Source: CALXOD01 sp964402715 (GTDB taxonomy: Bacteria; Verrucomicrobiota; Lentisphaeria; Victivallales; Victivallaceae). Taken from it: DNA of 64,000 nucleotides. The stretch spans positions 1 through 64,000 of the forward strand of contig CAYODJ010000010.1 in the NCBI GenBank assembly GCA_964402715.1, in the 5' to 3' direction. The position numbers and the translations under genes are program-made. Positions 51,891 to 58,936 of this stretch are shown here, in pieces; the stretch's first letter is position 1, and each line of letters opens with the position of its first letter. The notes below the pieces were generated by a model. The model was not told the DNA's origin, searched no databases, and worked only from the letters and a program-made list of their open reading frames with translations.

Positions 51891-52409
51891 TTACTGTTCA
51901 AGTTTGTTCTTATATGCGTTGAGCACGTTGACGATGCTCGCCGCCTTGGCGTTGAGTAGACTGACCAGGTTGCGCGCCGGAGCCTGAAGAACCCCAAGCA
52001 ACTGAGCCTGCAATACATTTTTCGGAGGCAGCGAAGCAAGGTCGTTCACATCGGAGACCATCAGCAGGGCTCCTTCGAAATAGCCGTACTTCGGAGCCAC
52101 CTGCTCGCATTTCTTTCCGAACTCAACAATCTGCTTGGCCGCGATTCCGGCGTCACCTTTGCCGCAGATCATCGCGGTTCCGTCCGACAGGGAGAGCGCC
52201 GACAAAACATCGTTCCTCAGCAATTCGCCGGCCTTGCGGATCAGCGTGTTCTTGAGGACATGACATTCGGCGCCTACCGCCGCCAGCTGGTTGCGAAACT
52301 CGGAGAAGTCCTTAACTTTCAGCCCCGCGTATGAGATGAAGTAAACGTAATCGGCCTTGGAGATCAGATCGCCGATATAGTTCACCAGGTGGAGTTTTTC
52401 ACTTCTCAT
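51891..52409 (-). CDS. rplJ: 50S ribosomal protein L10
   Basis: 172 residues. 'ADYVYFISYAGLKVKDFSEF' and 'VGAECHVLKNTLIRKA' belong to the rRNA-binding domain; 'LASLPPKNVLQAQLLGVLQA' precedes the C-terminal helix that binds L12 dimers. Its start overlaps the rplA stop (ATGA). Confidence 0.96.
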   Translation of the reverse strand: MRSEKLHLVNYIGDLISKADYVYFISYAGLKVKDFSEFRNQLAAVGAECHVLKNTLIRKAGELLRNDVLSALSLSDGTAMICGKGDAGIAAKQIVEFGKKCEQVAPKYGYFEGALLMVSDVNDLASLPPKNVLQAQLLGVLQAPARNLVSLLNAKAASIVNVLNAYKNKLEQ

Positions 52410-53107
52410 TCTTTGCTCCTCACGAGTTCTTTGACGTTGATTTTCACGCCGGGACTCATGGTCGACGAAATCGTGCAGCTCACGAAGTAAACTCCCTTGG
52501 CCGAAACCGGTTTCGCTTTCGCAAGCGCGTCCGCGACCGCATAGAAGTTCTCCTTCAAGGCGTCCGCGTCAAACGACATCTTGCCGATCGCGACGTGGAC
52601 GCAACCGCCTCTGTCCGCGCGGAACTCGGCGCGTCCGGCCTTGGCCTCGCGCACGGCGTTCCCCGTCTGATCGGTGACCGTGCCGGTCTTGGGGTTCGGC
52701 ATCAGACCGCGAGGTCCCAGCTGACGTCCCAGCGGACGCACCAGCTTCATCGCGTCAGGCGTGGCGATCAGTACGTCGAAATCAATCCATCCGCCCTTGA
52801 TGCGCTCCACCACGTCCTCATAACCGACAACGTCCGCGCCCGCATTTCTCGCGTCCTCGGCGGCTCCTCCGTCGGCCACAACGACCACGCGCACCGTCTT
52901 GCCGGTTCCGCGGGGGAGCGCAACCGCGCCGCGCACGGTCTGATCCGACTTCCTCGTGTCCACGCCGAGCTTCAACGCCATTTCGACCGTCTCGTCGAAC
53001 TTGACATGGGGCATCCCCTTGAGCAGCGACAGAGCCTCGGAGAGTTCGAATCTCTTCTGCCGATCAAAAGTCGCCGCCTGCGCCCTGTACAATTTGCTCT
53101 TACGCAT
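52406..53107 (-). CDS. rplA: 50S ribosomal protein L1
   Basis: 233 residues. 'KFDETVEMALKLGVDTRKSD', 'VRGAVALPRGTGKTVRVVVV' and 'LGPRGLMPNPKTGTVT' are L1 signatures. L1 forms the mobile stalk at the E site and represses its own operon in many bacteria. Overlaps rplK by eight bases and rplJ by four. Confidence 0.97.
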   Translation of the reverse strand: MRKSKLYRAQAATFDRQKRFELSEALSLLKGMPHVKFDETVEMALKLGVDTRKSDQTVRGAVALPRGTGKTVRVVVVADGGAAEDARNAGADVVGYEDVVERIKGGWIDFDVLIATPDAMKLVRPLGRQLGPRGLMPNPKTGTVTDQTGNAVREAKAGRAEFRADRGGCVHVAIGKMSFDADALKENFYAVADALAKAKPVSAKGVYFVSCTISSTMSPGVKINVKELVRSKE

Positions 53108-53528
53108 CTGCTACCTCGATTCCCATGCTGTGCGCAGTACCCTCGATGATGCGCATGGCCGCTTCCTCACCTCTGGCGTTGATGTCGTCTTTCTTGATCT
53201 TGACGATTTCACGAATCTGCTCACGGGTGATCTTCCCGGCCTTCTCGGTTCCGGGTTTTTTCGCCGCGGACGCCACTCCCGCGGCTTTCTTGATGAGAAC
53301 GGCGGCCGGAGGAGACTTGCAGATGAACGTGAACGAACGATCCTGATAGACCGTGATCACGACCGGGATGATCATCCCGCTCTGAGACTGGGTGGCGGCA
53401 TTGAACTGTTTGCAGAATTCCATGATGTTGCACCCGGCCTGGCCGAGCGCCGGACCGATGGGCGGCGCCGGATTCGCGGCTCCAGCCGGAATTTGCAAAC
53501 GGATCACGCCTGTGACTTTTTTTGCCAT
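53100..53528 (-). CDS. rplK: 50S ribosomal protein L11
   Basis: 142 residues. 'GVIRLQIPAGAANPAPPIGP', 'ALGQAGCNIMEFCKQFNAAT' and 'PPAAVLIKKAAGV' identify L11, part of the GTPase centre and needed for RelA sensing. It starts the rplKAJL cluster, 95 bases after nusG. Confidence 0.98.
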   Translation of the reverse strand: MAKKVTGVIRLQIPAGAANPAPPIGPALGQAGCNIMEFCKQFNAATQSQSGMIIPVVITVYQDRSFTFICKSPPAAVLIKKAAGVASAAKKPGTEKAGKITREQIREIVKIKKDDINARGEEAAMRIIEGTAHSMGIEVADA

Positions 53529-53623
53529 ACATGATCTCCATTACACGACTCGCAGGTGGTTCGGCCGGCAGGGAGCCTCCCGCCTCGAATCGTCACTCGT
53601 TACCAGAAGTTCCGATCACTTCG

Positions 53624-54199
53624 TCAAACGCTGCGATCGACCTGCCAAAACTCTAACTCCACCGGAGTGGAACGTCCGAAAATCGACACCATCAGCCTCA
53701 ATTTTCCACGTTCATTGTCAATTTCCTGAATCACACCTTCAAAATTCTCGAAAGCGCCGTCCTTGATGCGAACATTCTCGCCCACCTCGTAGGAAATCTT
53801 GGGCTTGACTTTCGCATCGTCGCTGTCGCGGCGCAAAAGATCCGCAACCTCCGGATCGGACAACGGCTCCGGACGATTGCCGCCCCCCAAAAAGCCCAGC
53901 ACGCCCTGCACGTTTCGAACGAAGTACCAAACTTTCTCGTTGATACGGCCATCCCCGTCGTACAGATCCATCCGCACCAGGAGATATCCCGGAAAAAACT
54001 TACGGGTCGTGGTCGTCTTCTTCCCCTGTCTGACCTCCGAGACACGCTCCGTGGGGATGTACACCTCGTAGATCGGCAGCTGGTCGCCGAGTTCGAGCTG
54101 ACGCAGAACCGTCTCCCTCACCTTGTTCTCGTGTCCGGAAAGGGTGTGGACCACGAACCACTGTCCCTTCCCGCAATCGTCCTCAACAATTTCAGTCAT
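53624..54199 (-). CDS. nusG: Transcription termination/antitermination factor NusG
   Basis: 191 residues. The NGN domain has 'WFVVHTLSGHENKVRETVLR' and 'RKFFPGYLLVRMDLYD'; the KOW domain has 'VGENVRIKDGAFENFEGVIQ'. Normal length. It binds RNA polymerase and links it to Rho or ribosomes. Its ATG follows the secE stop by three bases. Confidence 0.97.
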   Translation of the reverse strand: MTEIVEDDCGKGQWFVVHTLSGHENKVRETVLRQLELGDQLPIYEVYIPTERVSEVRQGKKTTTTRKFFPGYLLVRMDLYDGDGRINEKVWYFVRNVQGVLGFLGGGNRPEPLSDPEVADLLRRDSDDAKVKPKISYEVGENVRIKDGAFENFEGVIQEIDNERGKLRLMVSIFGRSTPVELEFWQVDRSV

Positions 54200-54202
54200 A
54201 AT

Positions 54203-54481
54203 TCAGGAAATTCCCCATTTCCCTGTTGTAATCAAGCGGATAGCAAGGCGGGAAACCTCATCTACACCTGCAACGAACAAAGCGAGCACGACGATGACCA
54301 CGACCACCAAAACAGTGGATTCGAACAGCTCGGCACGGCCCGGCCATGTGCACCGTCTCATCTCCGCCATAGTATCGGAGATGAAATTCCTCACCGCGCC
54401 GGTCACACGGTCAAATCCGGCGATGACGCCGGCCCCGTTTGTTTCGCTCTTCCTCCGATCACTGCTCATATCAATACTCAT
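54203..54481 (-). CDS. secE: Preprotein translocase subunit SecE
   Basis: 92 residues from MSIDMSSDRRKSETNG (or 88 from the second Met). The upstream open frame runs through the tRNA-Trp gene and is not coding. Amphipathic helix 'FISDTMAEMRRCTWPGRAEL' precedes a single TM span 'STVLVVVVIVVLALFVAGV', the bacterial single-TM SecE layout. It clamps SecY. secE-nusG linkage is standard. Confidence 0.93.
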   Translation of the reverse strand: MSIDMSSDRRKSETNGAGVIAGFDRVTGAVRNFISDTMAEMRRCTWPGRAELFESTVLVVVVIVVLALFVAGVDEVSRLAIRLITTGKWGIS

Positions 54482-54497
54482 TCCGAATAGTCGAAGC

Positions 54498-54574
54498 TGG
54501 CAGGAGAGGTGAGGCTCGAACTCACGGCCTGCGGTTTTGGAGACCGCCGCTCTAGCCAACTGAGCTACTCTCCT
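54498..54574 (-). tRNA. tRNA-Trp (CCA anticodon)
   Basis: Minus strand: acceptor AGGAGAG/CTCTCCT, D arm GCTC/GAGC, anticodon loop CTCCAAA (anticodon CCA) on stem GCGGT/ACCGC, T arm GTGAG-TTCGAGC-CTCAC, discriminator G, encoded CCA. It lies between rpmG and secE, the same position as in many bacteria. Confidence 0.97.
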
Positions 54575-54593
54575 GAAAATTCATCCCCGCGCA

Positions 54594-54743
54594 TCAACGG
54601 CTTTCCCGATGCAGCGTGTGCCTGCGTTCAAACTTGCAATATTTCTTCTTCTCAAGACGTTCAGGAGTGTTTCTCTTCTCCTTCATCGTCGTATAATTAC
54701 GTCTCTTGCACTCGGTACATTCGAGGATCACTAGTTCTCGCAT
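54594..54743 (-). CDS. rpmG: 50S ribosomal protein L33
   Basis: 49 residues: MRELVILECTECKRRNYTTM through RHTLHRESR. It is a zinc-containing form variant: C9 and C12 provide the first pair and C36 is present, but the second C of the C-terminal pair is replaced by R/H residues, so metal binding may be partial. A GGGGGCGAA leader precedes the ATG. Located between tuf and tRNA-Trp, as commonly found. Confidence 0.95.
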   Translation of the reverse strand: MRELVILECTECKRRNYTTMKEKRNTPERLEKKKYCKFERRHTLHRESR

Positions 54744-54764
54744 TTCGCCCCCTGCACTTTAGAC

Positions 54765-54804
54765 ATCCTCCCCGATCCACGGTGCACATGGATCGGGGGA
54801 GGAT
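54765..54804 (-). other. Long hairpin between tuf and rpmG
   Basis: ATCCTCCCCCGATCCA and TGGATCGGGGAGGAT form a 15-bp stem with one bulge around a 9-base loop. No U tract follows on either strand, so it is more likely an RNA-processing or stability element, or a Rho-assisted stop, than an intrinsic terminator. Confidence 0.7.
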
Positions 54805-54817
54805 AGCACGGCAAACC

Positions 54818-56014
54818 TTACTTGATAATCTCGCTGACGCGTCCGGAGGCCACGGTGCGGCCGCCTTCGCGGATGGCAAAGCGCAGCGCCTTCTCCATGG
54901 CGATCGGGTTGATCAACTCAACCTGAATCGTCACATTGTCGCCTGGCATCACCATCTCCACGCCCTCGGGCAGAGTGATGGTTCCGGTGATGTCGGTCGT
55001 GCGGAAATAGAACTGAGGACGGTAGTTGTTGAAAAACGGAGTGTGCCGCCCGCCCTCGTCCTTGTTCAGAACATAAATCTCGCCCTTGAAGACAGTGTGC
55101 GGAGTCACCGTGCCGGGCTTCGCCAGAACCTGACCGCGCTCTACATCGTCTTTTTTCGTTCCGCGGAGGAGGCATCCGATGTTGTCGCCGGCGCGGCCTT
55201 CGTCCAGAAGCTTGCGGAACATTTCGACGCCGGTCACCGTGGTCTTGGCGGTCGGCTTGATTCCGATGATCTCGACTTCGTCGTTCAGCTTGATCACGCC
55301 GCGCTCGACACGGCCGGTCACCACGGTGCCCCGGCCTTCAATCGAGAACACGTCCTCAATCGGCATCAGGAAAGGCTGATCCACATCCCGCTTCGGTTCC
55401 GGGATGTAATTGTCCACCGCATCCATGAGCTCGAGAATGCACTTGGTGGCCGGATCGTCCAAATTCCCCTCCGCCTCCATCGCCTTCAGCGCCGACCCTT
55501 TTATAATCGGAATGTCGTCGCCGGGATAGTCGTAGCTGTTGAGCAGCTCCCGGATCTCCATTTCCACAAGCTCGAGGAGCTCAGGATCATCCAGCTGATC
55601 GACCTTGTTCAGAAAGACCACGATCGCGGGGACGCCGACCTGACGCGCCAGCAGGACATGCTCCCTCGTCTGAGCCATCGGCCCGTCGGTGGCCGCGATC
55701 ACGAGGATCGCGCCGTCCATCTGCGCCGCGCCGGTAATCATGTTTTTCACATAGTCAGCATGTCCCGGGCAGTCGACGTGCGCGTAGTGACGCTTCGCGG
55801 TCTGATACTCCACGTGCGCCGTGTTGATCGTGATCCCGCGCTCCCTTTCCTCGGGAGCGTTGTCTATTTCATCGTACTTACGAACTTCGCCGCCGTACTT
55901 CTTGTTCAGCACCATGGTAATCGCTGCGGTCAAAGTCGTCTTGCCGTGGTCCACATGTCCGATTGTGCCGATGTTGACATGCGGTTTCGTTCTTTCAAAT
56001 TTTTCCTTAGCCAT
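54818..56014 (-). CDS. tuf: Elongation factor Tu
   Basis: 398 residues. 'GHVDHGKTTLTAAI' (G1), 'HVDCPGHADYVKNMITGAAQ' (G3), 'NKVD' (G4), followed by beta-barrel domains 2 and 3 ending 'GGRTVASGRVSEIIK'. Delivers aminoacyl-tRNA to the ribosome. Only one tuf is in the window, at the head of the rpmG-secE-nusG cluster and not after fusA. An AGGAGG site precedes the ATG. Confidence 0.98.
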   Translation of the reverse strand: MAKEKFERTKPHVNIGTIGHVDHGKTTLTAAITMVLNKKYGGEVRKYDEIDNAPEERERGITINTAHVEYQTAKRHYAHVDCPGHADYVKNMITGAAQMDGAILVIAATDGPMAQTREHVLLARQVGVPAIVVFLNKVDQLDDPELLELVEMEIRELLNSYDYPGDDIPIIKGSALKAMEAEGNLDDPATKCILELMDAVDNYIPEPKRDVDQPFLMPIEDVFSIEGRGTVVTGRVERGVIKLNDEVEIIGIKPTAKTTVTGVEMFRKLLDEGRAGDNIGCLLRGTKKDDVERGQVLAKPGTVTPHTVFKGEIYVLNKDEGGRHTPFFNNYRPQFYFRTTDITGTITLPEGVEMVMPGDNVTIQVELINPIAMEKALRFAIREGGRTVASGRVSEIIK

Positions 56015-56088
56015 TCTTTCCTCCTGAACTGTTAGAGTTTCTCTTCAACTCCATCAACCTACCTCTGCCCCAACGACATCTATCGACA

Positions 56089-56164
56089 TGGAGCCCACAT
56101 CCGGACTTGAACCGGAGACCTCATCCTTACCAAGGATGTGCTCTACCGACTGAGCTATGTGGGC
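56089..56164 (-). tRNA. tRNA-Thr (GGT anticodon)
   Basis: Minus strand: acceptor GCCCACA/TGTGGGC, D arm GCTC/GAGC, anticodon loop TTGGTAA (anticodon GGT), T arm TCCGG-TTCAAGT-CCGGA, discriminator T, encoded CCA. Immediately upstream of tuf, a classical arrangement. Confidence 0.97.
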
Positions 56165-56182
56165 GCCGCACCACAGCAAACA

Positions 56183-56267
56183 TGGTGCTCGAGGGGGGAC
56201 TTGAACCCCCAAGGATTGCTCCATATGGACCTCAACCATACGCGTCTGCCACTTCCGCCACCCGAGC
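56183..56267 (-). tRNA. tRNA-Leu (GAG anticodon)
   Basis: Minus strand: acceptor GCTCGGG/CTCGAGC, anticodon stem TATGG/CCATA around TTGAGGT (anticodon GAG), a long class II variable arm, T arm GGGGG-TTCAAGT-CCCCC, discriminator A, encoded CCA. 18 bases upstream of tRNA-Thr; probably one transcript with tuf. Confidence 0.96.
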
Positions 56268-56578
56268 TCAATACACAAAAAACCCGTGCTCCATCAAGGC
56301 ATACGGTCTGATAATATAGTTCGTCGCCGTTTGTTTGCAAGCCGCATGCGAAAAATTTTTACCGCGCTGATTGCCCCGACGGGAGAGCGACGGCAACACC
56401 GTCTGCACGGAGAAATTTGGGCACGGAAGAAATCATTCCCTGCGGAACAGAACATAAAATCCACGACCGCTTGGAATCGGCCGCGACTCCTTGAAAAGCC
56501 ACCGCCGCACACAATCCGGCCGCCGACGGCCGCGTCTCGGCATGGCAAATCAAGATTGTCCTGCCTGCGGACGGCATT
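56268..56578. other. Intergenic region upstream of tRNA-Leu
   Basis: 311 bases between tRNA-Leu and the 3' end of the glycosyltransferase gene. It holds the candidate promoter described separately; nothing else recognised. Confidence 0.45.
56313..56340 (-). promoter_or_regulatory. Putative promoter of tRNA-Leu/tRNA-Thr/tuf
   Basis: On the minus strand, -35 TTGCAA, 16-base spacer, -10 TATATT, 46 bases before the mature tRNA-Leu 5' end. Confidence 0.55.
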
Positions 56579-57298
56579 CTACCGATAGTGCCGAATGATT
56601 CTCAACATCTCCCACAAAATCAGAATCCCGTGCCGCAACTTCAGCTTGGCTCCGTCCACATCCTGCCACGCCGACAACGGATGCTCGCACACGGCGGTGA
56701 TCGCCCTGCCGCGCGACATGCGGCGAAGCAGTTCCACGTCGAACAGCCATCGGCTGACAAACGGTTCCCTGAAAAGTTCAGACGCGGTCTCCCTGCGGAA
56801 CAACTTGGCGCCGCACTGCGTGTCGTAAACCGGCAGTTTCAGATAGCAGGACACCATGGTCGCAACCGTGCGTCCTATCAGATGGCGAATGAACGTTCTG
56901 GATATGTTCGCACCCAGCCGCCTGAGCCGGCAGCCAATCACCATTTCGCATTCGGCTTTGTCACGGAGCAGATTGATGAAAGCCGGAATTTCGTCGAGCG
57001 GAGTCGACAGATCCGCGTCCCAGTAGCCGAGAAACGGAGCCTCCGTCTTCAGCGCCTCAAGCATGCCGGAGCGGACAGCCTCCGCCTTGCCGCGATTGAC
57101 CGGCAAACTGATCACCCGCATTGACCGCGTGTGCCTCTCCGACAGAGAAGCCAGCACTGCTCCGGTGCCGTCGGCGCTGCCGTCGTCGACCAGAATGAAG
57201 ATCAGTTCCGGATGCTTACAGGAGAAGGAACTCAGGGCTTCCGCATCCAGCCGCGTCTGTTCATTGTAACAAGGAACTACGATTGCTGCCTGACACAT
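56579..57298 (-). CDS. Family 2 glycosyltransferase (polyprenyl-phosphate type)
   Basis: 239 residues from MCQAAIVVPCYNEQTRL. 'ILVDDGSADGTGAVL' binds the nucleotide sugar and 'GYWDADLSTPLDEIPAFI' carries the D-x-D-like metal site. 'SCYLKLPVYDTQCGAKLFRR' is typical of dolichyl/undecaprenyl-phosphate glucose- or mannose-synthase-like enzymes. No C-terminal membrane segments, so it is probably peripheral at the inner face. It could supply a lipid-linked sugar to a GT-C enzyme such as the one at 24.4-26.1 kb (inference). Confidence 0.88.
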   Translation of the reverse strand: MCQAAIVVPCYNEQTRLDAEALSSFSCKHPELIFILVDDGSADGTGAVLASLSERHTRSMRVISLPVNRGKAEAVRSGMLEALKTEAPFLGYWDADLSTPLDEIPAFINLLRDKAECEMVIGCRLRRLGANISRTFIRHLIGRTVATMVSCYLKLPVYDTQCGAKLFRRETASELFREPFVSRWLFDVELLRRMSRGRAITAVCEHPLSAWQDVDGAKLKLRHGILILWEMLRIIRHYR

Positions 57299-57472
57299 GC
57301 TCTGTCCACCAAGGGGGACGGCGGAACCACGCCATGCCGTACCGAACTTACTCAATCAAAATCCATCCGCACAACCGGAGGAAATCAAGCCAGACGCCCG
57401 GGTCGCGCCGCCAGAGAGACGCCGGCGTGACGCGGTTAAGCGGTGAACCTCCGCATCATCCGCCGGCAACGT

Positions 57473-58024
57473 CTATGAAGCCCCCGCTCGCTCATACAGG
57501 TTGCCGCCCAAGGCGTCGATGGCCACGACCAGAGGCAGTTCCTTCACCTCGAGACGGTAAATCGCCTCGGCTCCCAGATCGGCGTAGGCGACCACCTCGG
57601 CGGCTACAATCGAACGGGCTATCAGAGCGCCGGCGCCGCCGACGGCGGCGAAATAAACCCCGCCGCATTCCCGCAGGGCCGAAACCACTTCCCGACCGCG
57701 CGCCCCCTTGCCGATCATCGCTCTCAGACCGGCGATCCGCATCAGACGCGGCGAATAGGCGTCCATCCTGCCGCTGGTGGTCGGTCCTGCGCTGCCTATG
57801 ACCCGTCCCGGCGGGGCCGGACAGGGACCGACGAAATAGATCACCTGATCGCGCAGCGGAATCGGAAGAGGATCTCCCGCGTCCAACGCCAGCATCATGC
57901 GCCTGTGCGCCGCGTCGCGGGCGCTCCAGATCACGCCCGACAAAAGCACCTGATCGCCCGCTTTCAGCCGCCGCGCCTCAGACTCCGACATCGGAGCGCG
58001 TATTGAAATCCTCTGTCCGTTCAT
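57473..58024 (-). CDS. Class I fumarate hydratase, beta-type (C-terminal domain) subunit
   Basis: 183 residues from MNGQRISIRAPMSESEARRL. 'GDQVLLSGVIWSARDAAHRR', 'YFVGPCPAPPGRVIGSAGPT', 'TSGRMDAYSPRLM', and 'IGKGARG' are the beta-domain signatures of Fe-S dependent fumarases/L(+)-tartrate dehydratases. Its ATG overlaps the alpha subunit's stop (ATGA). With the alpha subunit it interconverts fumarate and malate. A tartrate dehydratase role cannot be excluded. Confidence 0.9.
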   Translation of the reverse strand: MNGQRISIRAPMSESEARRLKAGDQVLLSGVIWSARDAAHRRMMLALDAGDPLPIPLRDQVIYFVGPCPAPPGRVIGSAGPTTSGRMDAYSPRLMRIAGLRAMIGKGARGREVVSALRECGGVYFAAVGGAGALIARSIVAAEVVAYADLGAEAIYRLEVKELPLVVAIDALGGNLYERAGAS

Positions 58025-58923
58025 AGTTCGAAACAGGCATGCCTGGCCGCATGGCAATTGATATTGACCGCCACCGGCAGCGATGCAATGTGACATGGGA
58101 AATATTCAATATGGACCGCAAAACTGGTTACGTCTCCGCCCAAGCCCTGGGGACCGACGCCCGAGCGATTAATCCTGTCCAGAATCTCCCTTTCCAGCCG
58201 CGCGTACAATTCCTCACGGTGAGGCGTCCCCAACGGACGCAGGAGTGCTTTTTTCGAAAGAAGCGCGGCTTTTTCAAACGTGCCGCCAACGCCTACTCCG
58301 ACGACGGTCGGCGGACACGGATTTCCGCCTGCTTTCACCACTGTGTCGACGACGAAATCGACCACCCCTTCCTTTCCGTCCGACGGCTTGAGCATGCGCA
58401 AAGCGCTCATGTTTTCAGATCCACCTCCCTTGGGCGCAAGCGTGACGGACAGCCTGTCCCCCTCCACCAGCGTCAGGTGCACGACCGGCGGCGTATTGTC
58501 GGCGGTGTTCTTCCTGGCGAACAGCGGATCGGAAACAATGGACTTTCTCAGGAAGCCCTCCCTGTATCCGCGAGCCGTCCCCTCGCTAAGTGCCTCGTAG
58601 ATCGACCCTCCCTCTATGCGGAGATTCTCTCCCATTTCCACGAAATAGACGGCGAACCCGGTGTCCTGGCAGAGCGCCATGTTCTCGTCGCGCGCAATCC
58701 GCGCGTTCTCCAGATACTGTCTGAGGAAATCCCTCCCGATGACGGATGATTCCCGCGTCTCGGCCAGCCGGATTGCCTCCAGAACATCCGGCGGCAGATG
58801 AAACGCCGCGTCGAGGCAGCAGTCAGCCACGGCGTCAACCACCTTCTGAAACGGCACGACCCGCGTTCCGTCCGGACGCGGCCGACGACCTGCGCCGATC
58901 CCCATTTGTTCCGCCGCTCCCAT
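58021..58923 (-). CDS. Class I fumarate hydratase, alpha-type (Fe-S) subunit
   Basis: 300 residues from MGAAEQMGIGAGRRPRPDGT; the upstream open frame overlaps the transporter gene. 'DENMALCQDTGFAVYFVEMG' holds the first cluster Cys; 'GVGVGGTFEKAALLSKKALL' and 'NPCPPTVVGVG' the others. These bind an oxygen-sensitive 4Fe-4S cluster, in keeping with an anaerobe. No convincing Shine-Dalgarno; it lies 13 bases after the transporter's stop and probably depends on coupling. Confidence 0.9.
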   Translation of the reverse strand: MGAAEQMGIGAGRRPRPDGTRVVPFQKVVDAVADCCLDAAFHLPPDVLEAIRLAETRESSVIGRDFLRQYLENARIARDENMALCQDTGFAVYFVEMGENLRIEGGSIYEALSEGTARGYREGFLRKSIVSDPLFARKNTADNTPPVVHLTLVEGDRLSVTLAPKGGGSENMSALRMLKPSDGKEGVVDFVVDTVVKAGGNPCPPTVVGVGVGGTFEKAALLSKKALLRPLGTPHREELYARLEREILDRINRSGVGPQGLGGDVTSFAVHIEYFPCHIASLPVAVNINCHAARHACFEL

Positions 58924-58936
58924 GTAGACCAATCGA

